A DNA stretch of 64,000 nt, taken from contig JAJEKV010000033.1 in the NCBI GenBank assembly GCA_021234155.1, positions 14,393,422 to 14,457,421 on the forward strand, in the 5' to 3' direction. Under the pieces are notes generated by a model that did not search any database, was not told the origin of the DNA, and saw only the letters and a program-made list of their open reading frames with translations. A program made the translations under genes and the position numbers. Source of the stretch: Isoetes taiwanensis. Taxonomy: Eukaryota > Streptophyta > Lycopodiopsida > Isoetales > Isoetaceae. Positions within the stretch are counted from its first letter, which is position 1, and each line of letters begins with the position of its first letter. This document shows positions 54,453 through 64,000 of the stretch, piece by piece.

Positions 54453-57400
54453 TTATGCCATCGTCATCACCTTCACTTCTTTCACTGTCACTCGAGGAAG
54501 TGCTTGAGTTATCTTCCTCATCACTATCAACAGACGGTGAAGCATTGTCACCACCTTTTTAAAATCATAGCACAATATAGTCACGTCATTAAGGTTCAGC
54601 TCGTCCCTACAACCCACCTTCTTGGACTTTCTCCCTTTTCCTTGGCTTCTCATTTCCAACTCATATCTACCTTCAAAAGCATTTTCTGAGCGTGTTGCAA
54701 GCCAATGAATCTTGAGTTTAGTGACTAAGCCTTCCTCCTTGACTGTGTCAAGCACTTTTGCTATCCAGAACGGTCGACCTTTGTCATCCTCCTCAGTCGG
54801 AAGAGCAATTAGCATACCTTTGGTAATTTCTGTGATATTACCTTGAGGCTCATTCCTGCGTCTTGGTCTGAGGTACATGACTCAATCCTCCTCGTCTTCT
54901 ACTGCAGGTGCAAATGTAGCATTGCTTGGACCTGCTTGGTGCTGGGGTTGATGGAAGGTGTTAGGCCATTGAAATGGTTCTTGCAACTGTCTTAGAGCTA
55001 TATTTTGTACAACAATTTTCTGTTCGAGAAAGAAATTACTCCACCACATCCGATCTTCTTCTAAGAAGTACTTAAAGCCTGAGGAAATTCCATTTTCAAT
55101 GGCTTTTAAGAATGACTCTGGGGTACTTTTCTTACGCTTGGACTCCTTAGGATTTTTTGAGAGGAAGTTGCTCAAAGACGTTCTATGAAGGAAGTGTCCG
55201 GAATATATTTAAGGAAGCGTAATCCCTACGGTGGACTCCGGTCCTTAGTTGTGGTATACTTCTTCCCCAGAAGAAGCTTTGGCCATCCTTCAAGTAGAAC
55301 TTGATATGATGTTGAAAGGTGAGATCATTCAACTTGTTCCACGACTTGTTCTCTGTTTGAGCGTTGAGAGAAAATAAACTCTCACGAAATCAGCGGTCTC
55401 TTTAAGAAGATCGACCTTTGGAGTAGGAGTGTAAGAATCCTCAATAATTCGAACTAAAGAAGGAAGACAGAAAGCCTTCTTCCTTCTAAAGGCGCCTGAA
55501 AATCTCTTTGAACATTTGGTCAATCGATCATGAGTGTGGCCTACAAGTAAGAAACCGAGCTTCACTTTTCTAAAGATCCCTAGCTCCACTAACATGGCTG
55601 AAGACGCAAAGAGTGTTTGATTCTTGTTCTCCCTTGTAGTATTGTCAAGTTGCGGATAAAGCAGCGGGTGGTAATTGCTCTTGCTTCGCCGACGGGACCT
55701 TGTTAAGAATTGTAATTGTGAGGTTCGGGTCACCATGCAAGTTTGGATCGTCAAAAATACTTTGCACTTTAGACTTCCTTTGAAGACCATAGCTCCTACA
55801 AGGTGGACCTTAACAAAACATTCCTCCGCACATCTTTAGGAATGTTCAAGAAATGTGGTAGAGTTGTTTTTTGGTCCATTCCATCAATCAAATGAGACAT
55901 GTATTGCGAGTGGGCGTTCAAGAGCTTTTTTTTTTTTCTATGCTTGGCAAGCTTTCTTTCTCTCGCTACTTGTTGTTCACGATGTCCGGCAAGGGTTACA
56001 TTGCACAATATCGTAGAAGAAATCAGGTCAAAGCATTTTCTCTGAAACAAGTGAGAGATTGGAGAACATGAGCTTACTTCTTTTCGACCCTCTTTTTGCG
56101 GTTTTCGTTGACTCTTTAATTACGCACACCTCGAGCAAAGCGGACATTCTATGTTTTCTAGGAATTTTCACAAGACCGAATTCACTTTTCCACAGTCACG
56201 GTGAAGTGTGAGTAAGAGATGTCTTTGAAGGCTGAGTGCAAGTCTCTTTGTAGTCATTAAAACATCTTTTTGGTGATGTTATCGGTTAAATGATACATGT
56301 TCTTTGTTAGATAGCTTCTCACATGTTTCTCTAAAATATTTCTCCATCCATGACACAGCTGACAAGGGCATGCATGGTTACAACTCTTCTTGGTCCACAA
56401 TGATCATCGATTCTTTGGATTTTTGTCGATCTTTTGTGTATTCTAGACATTACGGTGGACCCTAAGCGGTGGACAACCATAAAGCATTTTACGGCAAACT
56501 TCTTGACGGTTAATGTAGTGCAAGAAGGTGTTGCGGTCTGGTCTTACATGATAAGCTAAGTAGGCATTACAGTGCGCCAATGTCATGGAGCTGTAGTTGT
56601 CTCTAACTGCTCGTAATTTAGCCATGTTAAATCTGCTGATGCAACCCAATGAGCAGCATTTAGTTTTCAAAAGTCTCCTCATTTTGTGTTCATCCATAAG
56701 ATTTCTTCTTCTTACAGAGGAGCAAGCCCTCAAACCAAAATCCACCTTGAATTTCTTTGAAGATTGGCTGGAGAACATGTAATCTCTTTGTTCCTCGTTG
56801 GTGTCTTCATCTTCTGATGAAACTTCTACTCTGGGGGTGACTTCCTCTGTCCTGAGTGGTGTGCTTGTAGAGGAAAACAGACCACGTGAAGTTGTTCCCG
56901 GAATAGGCGGGGGTACAGTGTTAAAGGGTGGTGATGGCCCATAAGAGGTTGTGGCATCAGCTATTCTAGTACCATCTTGAAAAGGAGTTCTTGCAAACAT
57001 CTCCTTTAGAGCGGACTGGAATTCTGCAAATCCATGTGTCACAACCGTTGTTGTGTGAAGAGGAGTGCTTGCTCGAGCGTCCTCCTCATTTGTAGTGAAG
57101 TTCTGGTGAGAGAAATTGTAGTGAATCTCACAGTCTTCTTTACTTTCTGTGTTCCTTGTATGTTTGGATGAAGGGGAAGCAACAAATGGGGGTAGCTTGT
57201 TCTTGAACACCCGTTGTTGTGGAGCTTGTAGGTTGTCAGGGGATGGAACAAAGGGTGGTGGCAACATGCTCCAACTGGTGGTGATTCTTTGGAAGGAGAT
57301 GCGGTGTCTTTGTCTACGAGGACTTGGTGGCCGGTTGGAAGGGTGGTGGAAGTGCATTACGTGCTGGACTCGGTGTGTCTTGAGAAGCAACAACGATGAA

Positions 57401-57530
57401 GAGAGGTAGGAGTCGGAGAATGCCAGTCTTCACTAGAAATGACGTTGTTCCCAAGCGTGTCCTCAGAACTAGACGAGCTTGAGACAACAAAAGGTGTTGG
57501 AAGCTTGTTCCGAAGCGGTTCGTCATCTTA
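54453..57530 (-). pseudogene. DUF7869-type transposase-like gene, copy 2
   Basis: The minus strand starts near 57526. The N-terminal part is a Pro/Ser/Thr-rich linker (57393-56900), then KTKCCSLGCISRFNMAKLRA (Cys-rich zinc-type start) and NTFLHYINRQEVCRKMLYG, typical of this family. After a broken stretch come HLIDGMDQKTTLPHFL (about 55885), LYPQLDNTTRENKNQTLF (about 55650) and LLVGHTHDRL (about 55550). These are the three acidic motifs also seen in copy 1 (HDKMDQQKT, LQLDNC, GHTHEDVD). The C-terminal part has PFQWPNTFHQPQHQAG, one in-frame TGA (54882) and GRPFWIAKVLDTVKEEG. Copies 1 and 2 lie in opposite orientation and are quite different in sequence, so they are separate lineages. Several frameshifts near 55320-56060. 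Confidence 0.7.
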
Positions 57531-57589
57531 ACAATTGCAAAACAAGTAAAGAGATTTGAGAAACTTTTCAGAGTCGCGAGCTTTTCTTA

Positions 57590-58115
57590 TTCCGAATACA
57601 CGCCACGCTAGCACAAGTAGAAGTTCGGTACTAATCAAGTGAAAGTCAAAATAAAAGCTATTACGGAATACACAAGAGTAGGATAGTAAAGCTAAACGTA
57701 TTCCGCATCACATAGAAAAAGAGCAAGACGAAAATGATACCTTTAAAAGGAAATTTCGGCCGCTTCGGGTTAAGTATTCAATCTCGAGCTCAAATTCCGT
57801 AGCGCCGCTATGCTCGATTATAATATTGAGAGGCGTATTCCGATTCACATAGAGAACATGGACAGTCGGTAAGAAAGTACAACGCATACAATCATTTGCA
57901 TGTCCGCTTTCTTATTCCCGAATACACTTTGGGGTCATCGGCTGGAAAGTGTATTCCGGAATACACTTTCGCCTTCGTGAAGGCCAAAGTGTATTCCGGA
58001 ATACACTTTATTTGGCGAAATGGTGGTAAAGTGTATTCGAATACACTTTGGCCTTCATTCGAAGGTAAAGTGTGCCTTCGATCAAGGCGAAAGTGTATTC
58101 CGGAATACACTTTCG
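57590..58115. repeat. Region C palindromes (GTATTCCGGAATAC), first cluster
   Basis: Scattered ATTCCG words at 57590-57850, then four complete units between about 57945 and 58112. Each is a near-perfect palindrome with arms AAAGTGTATTC and GAATACACTTT around CCGG or a shortened CG, about 40-60 bases apart. Spacers repeat GGCCTTC/GAAGGCC words. It lies upstream of the DUF7869-type gene start. Confidence 0.85.
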
Positions 58116-58142
58116 TGTTTTTAGGTTTTAAGAGGTTACTTT

Positions 58143-58459
58143 TGTCGAGATATATGATATTGAGATCACCATCTTGCCGCTAGATATGATGTATCAGCAC
58201 TTACAACACTTATAGCACTCAGCACATAAGTGCTGACTAAGCACCTTATCAGCAAGCACCGACCTAACTAAGTAACGACTGTTATTAGTGGGCGGTGGGT
58301 GAACGGCTAATACTATTCTTAGTATCACCGTTGTGTTTATATCATTGTACATCATGTATTGACAGCATTGAATACAATTCCTTTTTGCTTTGTTTTGGGA
58401 GCTTGCGCCTCGAATTGATGTGCATCCCTTTCTCTCCCTTTCTTGGTGCAACCTTGACA
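58143..58459 (+). repeat. Left LTR of copia element
   Basis: 317 bp, TG...CA ends, with the primer-binding site directly after it. Confidence 0.95.
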
Positions 58460-58509
58460 TGGTATCAGAGCACTAGGTGTGCTGAGATTGATTCAAGATC
58501 AACACAGCA

Positions 58510-60086
58510 ATGGAGAAGGATGCAAGCTACAACCAGATTACCTTCCCTGGCGGTCATGCGATTCAAATCTTTGCAAGACGGGTTTCAAAAGCAATGGAAA
58601 AGCGGAATGATCTTCATTCTCAAAGATGAAGGAGTTTGGGGAAATGTCAATGGCCAAGAACCAGCACCGGATGCCAAGAATATTGCTGATTTGCATGTTT
58701 GGCAAATAGCCCGAGATGACAAAGGCGATGGCATATATCGGGCTCTCTTTAGCTGACTCTATCCTTGATGAGTTCCAGCAAGAGAATAGCCATGATTTGT
58801 GGCATGCTCTCATTGAGAAGCATGACCAAAAGACCCACATTATTGGGCATTTGCATGCTGAGGCAGCAAACACGTATTGGGAAGAGACAGAGAGTCTTAA
58901 CCAAGATCGCATGAAGCACGCCTTCCAGCATATTGAAGCTTTTGGAGAAGAGCATCAGATCTCACAATCGATGCAACTATTTTTCTTCCTCAGATCATTA
59001 CCTAATGCATTTGATTCTTTGTGCAGCAGCTTCATGCAAGACAAAGATATGGGCTTCCATCAAGCAATCACTTCTATTAAGGAGGAGATCACGATGAGGC
59101 AAGATGCAGGTAAAGATGATCATGCCACTCTCTTTGCAGCAGGGCATTCAAAGACTCAATCTACCATGAATGGGGATGAGCATGATGAGGAGGAGAAGCA
59201 CATTGGCCGCAGATTATCTCTTCCTATTAAGCATGAAGTAGTGGATGTAGATCCTTCTACTTTCTGGATATCAGACGATGCAGTAGCACCCAATAAATGG
59301 ATGCCAATTTCTAATATTTCAGCACCTTCGAAGCAAGGATTAGTAGATACCTCAGCCATTGAGCTAGGATATCTTGATGTGGCCTTCATCTCTCCATTTT
59401 CAGGCAATGTAGCAACACTTCATCAAGTGGCATTCATTTCTGATACTTTGGCAGCGTTTATGCAAGGAGGCACTCAGGGTCTAACACCTGATCAACTGAT
59501 TTTTCTGTTCGGATTACAGAAACTTCCAGCACTTACAGCACTTCCAACACTTCCAGCACCTGCAGTGCTTACAGCACCCCTGTTTTCTGATCACGGCGCA
59601 GATCTTGACACATCCGATCTAGGAGGAGATCTTGACCCATCTGATCCAGGAGATGATTTTAATCATCCTGATCAAGGAGGAGTTGAATATGCATCATATA
59701 TGATCATGATTCTAAAGCAAGGAGGAGCAATTGACTCTTTACTTCTAGCAACACTTGATCAAGGTCAAGCGAAGGTACTAAGGTTTGATTTTCATGGAGA
59801 ATTTCGAACTAACATTGTTGGAGTAGCTGCATTTGTGGTTATTGAATCCACAAGCCTTAACGGAGTAATCATCTTTGATACTTCTATTGCCTATATCGAG
59901 GATATGCATGAAAACAATTTTCATCCTCCTCTTGGCAAAACAATTATAGATATCAAAGACAATCCTTCTCAACTTACTGTTCCTGATATAGTGGTTGATC
60001 AGCAGGACTATTTACCTACCAGAGAGAATAGAGCTGATCTCTTCATGCAAACTTGGTTTGCGAGCTTTTCAGATGAACCTGATTAA
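58510..60086 (+). pseudogene. copia gag-like protein
   Basis: The start at 58510 (MEKDASYNQITFPG) matches the usual copia gag start. Two shifts before 58716 break it (FQKQWKSGMIFILKDEGVWG, NIADLHVWQIARDD), after which a 456-codon frame is open: MAYIGLSLADSILDEFQQEN, SLNQDRMKHAFQHIEAFGEE, SQSMQLFFFLRSLPNAFDSL. This is the UBN2-type gag of copia elements (known family). After about residue 150 the protein is not gag-like: acidic, with Leu-Pro-Ala repeats (LPALTALPTLPAPAVL) and DLGGDLDPSDPGDDFNHPDQ. No CCHC knuckle is seen. The long extra C-terminal part may be captured or degenerated pol. Confidence 0.75.
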
Positions 60087-60169
60087 GTGAACCTTGACCA
60101 AGATTCGGATCTCATCTCCAGGAGGAGGAGGCTGAGCATGGAGATGGCGATCTCTCATCAAGGAGGAGT

Positions 60170-60491
60170 GTCGAGATATATGATATTGAGATCACCATCT
60201 TGCCGCTAGATATGATGTATCAGCACTTACAGCACTTATAGCACTCAGCACATAAGTGCTGACTAAGCACCTTATCAGCACTGAGCACCGACTTAACTAA
60301 GTAACGACTGTTATTAGTGGGCGGTGGGTGAACGGCTAATACTATTCTTAGTATCACCGTTGTGTTTATATCATTGTACATCATGTATTGACAGCATTGA
60401 ATACAATTCCTTTTTGCTTTGTTTTGGGAGCTTGCGCTCTCGGAATTCAGTGTGCATCCCTTTCTCTCCCTTTCTTGGTGCAACCTTGACA
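60170..60491 (+). repeat. Right LTR of copia element
   Basis: 322 bp, the same ends as the left LTR. The 5-bp target duplication ACTTT follows at 60492-60496. Confidence 0.95.
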
Positions 60492-60496
60492 ACTTT

Positions 60497-61328
60497 TCCA
60501 TGCATTTTTTAGTTAATCTAGGCGTTTTTGCTGCATTTAAAGCTTGTTTAGACCACTTTTTTTTGTCAAGATTGCAGTGCTTTTTTGGCATTTTTGTCCT
60601 CTTTTTGCCATCTTTTTTCCCTTTTTGTAAGACATTTTGTATTCTGGAATAGTTATTTGCCACTGTTTTCTCTAACAAGGTCGTGTTTACACACAATTTG
60701 CACAGACAAGAAGGCAGCAAGAAACAACAGAAGAGGCCCCTTAAAATCCCCGTAAAACCGCACCTGAGAGAAGGGTTGAGGAGTCGATTCGCTTGCTATC
60801 TACGAAAACTTCCAAACTCAATGGTTTTACAAGGGTACTTCTGGAAAGTCTGACACCGACTTTCCTACATGTCTGCCGGAACCACGGAACCAAAAGGTGC
60901 GATGGCGGGGAATTTGTATGCGCATGGGCACCATCCGGCCGTCCCGGTGAGGGTAGCAGGGGAGTCCGGTCGGGGAGGGAGCTGCTCTTTTCGGACATCC
61001 CAAAGGCTTTATTCATGTTGATGAATCCTACCTTAGAGTTGTGAAAGTAAATCCACATCCTCTTTATAAGTATGTTTCTCACTACCCGAACAAGAGGTGG
61101 CTCTCGCCATCATTAACTACGTTCGAAAAACAACGGCGAGGACTTCCCCCCTGATGAGTCGAGAACAAGGGGAAGAGGATAACCCGAGAGAGCCCGAAAG
61201 CCCGGTGCATCATCACCATCACGGGAGTCCATCGAGTCCAAGAAAGGCCACCGTCACCACCACCAAAGCGGCAAAGGCAAACCGTTGCCGCTAAAGAGCC
61301 TAAAAAAAGCAAAGCGGCTTTGATTTAA
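60497..61328 (+). pseudogene. Region C coding remnant, His/Lys-rich
   Basis: Plus frame 61097-61294 reads MSREQGEEDNPREPESPVHH, then a His run and a Lys/Arg-rich part (GSPSSPRKATVTTTKAAKAN). It is probably the N-terminal, disordered part of the methyltransferase gene that follows. The stretch 60497-61080 has no assignable gene. Confidence 0.35.
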
Positions 61329-62370
61329 ATGAAGATGCTCCCGAGGCACATAAGAAGAAGAAGGGGAAAGGCAAAGCACACGGTGTTGCTATCAAAAAAA
61401 AAAAAGTTGATAAAACACATCGAGAAAATGGAGGAGATTAACTCGCACAAGTTTGTGCAAGGTGTCATTTATTTGCCGATCACTTGTATGAAGCTTCCCA
61501 GAAAAATGAAGCTGGTGAAAGGCCACTTCGGGTTCGCAAAAATTTCGCCCGATCACTTGAGGAACCACGAAAGGCGAGAATAAGGAGCAATCAAATGCTC
61601 ATGTGGCCCCAATAGTTGTCCTTATTGGGGGAGGCGATTGCAAAACCCTCCGGGACTATGGCAGAGGAAAAAGCGAAACCTACACTCACTACGTCTTGGG
61701 AGGCAATCCGACTTCAAGGCAAGAAGGCAACTTTATAAAGAGAAGAAGAACCCGAGGTACCCTCTCAGTCCCTCTCTCTACTGTCTCTTTGTGGTCTTCA
61801 CCAGATGAAGAAGCGAAAAATCGTTGCCAACACCCACAATGCGACGAACGAAATATAAACTAAAGATGAGTTTCGTCGACAAGATCCGGTTCATGCGCGG
61901 GGGAGTAACGTAATTTTCAAGGAAAAAATACGGTGAGGACTGAAGAAGCCAGCGTTTTTTTCCTTGGAGCTTAAGGGCGTGTGCCATTGAATCTTGCACG
62001 AAATATGGACGAGGCCAATAAAAGCGTCTCTCATTGGCCACGATAAGCGGGTTCAATTAGCTTTTAGAGATGGCAAGGTAAGAACAAAAGCGTATTCGAA
62101 TAACAAATCAACTATCTCACGTGAAATCTTTTTGAGCAGATTTGGGAACTCGGGGCGAGATATTTTCAATGTTGAGCGAGGGGAGTTAAAGAGCAAGGGC
62201 AAGGAGGCGACCAAGAAAAAATCATCGGCGTGCCCAAAAAGAAATGACCATTACCGTCACGGCGAGAAATGCGGGGCTTCTCGGCCACGAGAGATTACGG
62301 AGGCGGCTTCTCCAAAAAGTTGTTGATAAGGAGTTTAGCCTAGAAGAAATGTCAAAGGAATTGCACAAGT
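61329..62370 (+). pseudogene. ParB-like domain, N-terminal part of methyltransferase gene
   Basis: Plus frames read EEINSHKFVQGVIYLPITCM and GHFGFAKISPDHLRNHERRE. They continue as VLIGGGDCKTLRDYGRGKSE, HYVLGGN (61687-61707) with an Arg-Leu-Gln after a base loss, and DEEAKxIVANTHNATNE (61804-61852) followed by a SFVDKIRF-like stretch. The order 'xVLGGNxRLxA ... THNxxNE' is that of ParB/Srx-type domains fused to N4/N6 DNA methyltransferases (known in phages and some eukaryotic lineages). The C-terminal part is basic (KGKEATKKKSSACPKRNDHY). Several indels. Assignment is by motif only. Confidence 0.55.
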
Positions 62371-62784
62371 AAGATCTACGCCACAAACTTTACTCTTTAG
62401 GCGTAGAGTCCCAAAAACATCGGGGTAGATAGTGTATTCGAATACATATACCTTTCTTCACATGGGCACTTTGTGTATTCGGAATACACAATGCTTTTCT
62501 AGAGACAAGCAATGTGTATTCGGAATACATATCTCATGTAAAGGAAAGGCATGTGTATACGGAATACACATGTCCTCTTCTAAAAAGTATTGTGTATTCG
62601 AATACACATTGCTTCCTTTTCAGAGAAGCAATGTGTATTCGGGAATACACAATGCATTTTGTTTCGAGGTAGCATCACCAGTTAACAGTTTGTATTCGAA
62701 TCGTTTAGCTTGACTTTTATTTGTTTTTCTTCTTCTTTGCCTTGTTTCTTTTTTTTAACTCATTGTTTCCTTAACGTCTTGCAG
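62370..62784 (+). repeat. Intron with region C palindromes
   Basis: Donor-like CAAG/TAAG near 62369 (one G may be lost) and a clear acceptor TAACGTCTTGCAG at 62784. Seven palindromic units lie inside at 62430-62700 with arms such as GCAATGTGTATTC and GAATACACATTGC, 35-45 bases apart. The core TGTATTC(C)GGAATACA is that of the cluster at 57900-58110, but the flanking arm bases differ. Confidence 0.75.
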
Positions 62785-64000
62785 CCAAAAGAGCGTCATA
62801 ACATGTCAAACATGTTTGATGGAGCGACTAAGCGTAGAGACATGGGAAAGGTGCAAGGAACTCTACCCTATAGCCACTTCCTCGACAGGCGCATTGTGCA
62901 ATATGCACCAAATTTTGAGGGCTGGGTAAGTACTCTCAACATTCCTCGTCTTCGACACCACGATCTCCCTTAGTTGTTGTCATGTTTTTCCTCGGAGCAA
63001 AAGAAAAACAAAGACCTTCCCAGGGGCTTTATGCATTTGGTTCGAACAAAGACGGGAAGAGAGGTCGTTATTTGAAAGAAGAAGCTGTTGAGCGGAACCA
63101 TCCGACTACGAGAGATTCTGCATGTTTAATCAAAACAATTTATATTCAATCATTCATGGTGATTACCCACGAACCTTGTCGGAACGGTTAAGCCCACAGG
63201 ACTTCACTTTGGTTATTCTTTGATCTTCCCTACGGGTTTAAGCTTAAAGGCAGCAGAATCTGACGACCAGCCCTTCAAATTTTGAGTTTAATGCTTTTAT
63301 TGATGGAATCAAGCAGATCACAATGGCTAAACATTGGCGTTTAGTTACTTTCCATTCGAGCATGCGATGCGGCTTGGTAGAATCAGCTTTCAAAAACCAC
63401 TTTGGTTCTCGGTTCGAGGCGGGATATGAAAACCTTATGCGGTAAGTCTTATTCGAGTCTGATTACTTTTCTCTTTGATTCGTAGTGTATTTAGGAATAG
63501 TATTTCTATACGGTTTTGAAGTGTGTTCTTGTTTTTGCTCACATCACTTTAAATGTTTCACTAGGTACAAAGCTAACATCAACTACCATGGTGGAGGACC
63601 AAGGTTGCTTAGCAAGGTAGAGTACCTTTATGTAGCTTATTGGAGTTTTGATGGGAAGAGGACCATGGAACACTTCAACACTGCCTTTGTCAAAACTTTT
63701 CAAACGTCCTTGAGTTTCCAGCGATTATTACGAAATTGCAGGACCCAAGCGCACAAGGCGGGGATTGTGAATCACTACCGGAAACCACAAAGCTCATCAA
63801 CCATCTCACGGACATGTTCTCGGCGTCCGGAGATTGGGGTGCTTGATGCTTTCTCCGGTTCTCGTACTACTATCGCATGTGCACTTAAGAAGGGCCGCGA
63901 ACTGTAGCCCGTGGATATTGATAAGGATCTTTGTTAATTTTGTGAAGATGAGACTGGTTTGCCTTACCTACTTTACCGGATGAACATCAAGAGCTAGGGG
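62785..64000 (+). pseudogene. Beta-class N4/N6 DNA methyltransferase, runs to window end
   Basis: Exons read KVQGTLPYSHFLDRRIVQYA (to GCTGG/GTAAGT at 62925), then QGLYAFGSNKDGKRGRYLKE, FMVITHEPCRNG and FDLPYGFKLK (63219-63248), a DPPY-type motif IV with Leu in place of the second Pro. Then ITMAKHWRLVTFHSSMRCGL, a GTAAGT intron (63442-63564), YKANINYHGGGPRLLSKVEY and LDAFSGSRTTIACALKKGRE (63842-63900), motif I (usual FSGSGTT; one base loss after FSGS). The order motif IV, then motif I, is that of beta-class N4-cytosine/N6-adenine methyltransferases. VDIDKDLC follows. A stop appears near the window end, so the C terminus may be complete or just outside. Frameshifts make this copy inactive as read. 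Confidence 0.7.

Larger units (their letters stand above)
58143..60491 (+). mobile_element. Complete gag-only Ty1/copia element
   Basis: LTRs at 58143-58459 and 60170-60491, both starting TGTCGAGATATATGATATTG and ending AACCTTGACA. A perfect 5-bp target duplication ACTTT flanks it (58138-58142 and 60492-60496). The primer-binding site TGGTATCAGAGC (58460-58471) is adjacent to the left LTR, and the polypurine tract AAGGAGGAG (60161-60169) abuts the right LTR. Only gag is present; no integrase, reverse transcriptase or RNase H, so it is non-autonomous. The LTRs differ by a few small indels. It interrupts region C. Confidence 0.95.

Noticed and set aside
57896-58183. Open frames over the region C palindromes
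   Set aside because: Produced on both strands by repeated palindromes (KVYSGIH-like words); no coding evidence.

Overview
This is eukaryotic nuclear DNA, very probably from a land plant and most likely a seed-free vascular plant (fern or lycophyte). The clues are spliceosomal GT/AG introns, Ty1/copia and Ty3-like LTR elements primed by initiator-Met tRNA, a Helitron, a LINE, a PIF/Harbinger fragment, two genes of the DUF7869 transposase-like family, an FCP1-type phosphatase and a ZNFX1-type helicase gene. The species assignment is inference. Nearly all recognisable coding sequence belongs to mobile elements or to genes broken by 1-3 base indels, so most gene entries are labelled pseudogene.

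Layout. 1-5515: gag remnant, Harbinger remnant and a gag-only LTR element (LTRs 2491-3343 and 4723-5515). 5516-14510: sparse, with a perfect hairpin (8788-8870), a Helitron end (9077), a LINE 3' end (10405-10990) and a MITE (12847-13272). 14511-21960 (region A): degraded minus-strand genes, including an FCP1-like phosphatase whose intron holds GC-rich palindromes. 21960-23600: purine-rich and AT-rich simple repeats. 23745-26731: DUF7869-type gene, plus strand. 27595-46367: a ZNFX1-like helicase gene (SF1 helicase, NFX1-type and RZ-type zinc fingers) split by an element of about 12.9 kb (29004-41888, region B).

The 12.9-kb element is the most interesting object. It has about 32-bp terminal inverted repeats, and removing it restores the helicase frame exactly, with no visible target duplication. 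It carries a degraded transposase-like gene at its right end and a set of cargo genes: a divergent histone H3-like gene, a duplicated RG-tailed gene, a duplicated small gene with a relative in region A, and an unknown intron-bearing gene. Between them lie arrays of near-perfect palindromes. One array has an exact 57-bp period, and the palindrome core flips orientation between units. A foldback MITE at 52622-53174 shares the terminal sequence.

46383-48465: tandem duplication containing a complete Helitron (46527-48440), whose empty site is preserved beside it; the Helitron is filled by a 1.7-kb CCCTTTT-type tract. 48600-54452: SINE-like unit, a possible Rep-like gene and the foldback MITE. 54453-57530: second DUF7869-type gene, minus strand. 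57590-63990 (region C): a third palindrome family around GTATTCCGGAATAC, a complete gag-only copia element with 5-bp target duplication (58143-60491), and a ParB-like plus beta-class N4/N6 DNA methyltransferase gene whose intron again holds palindromes.

Working interpretation (inference): regions A, B and C are relics of large mobile or virus-like elements that carry chromatin and DNA-modification genes together with region-specific palindromes.
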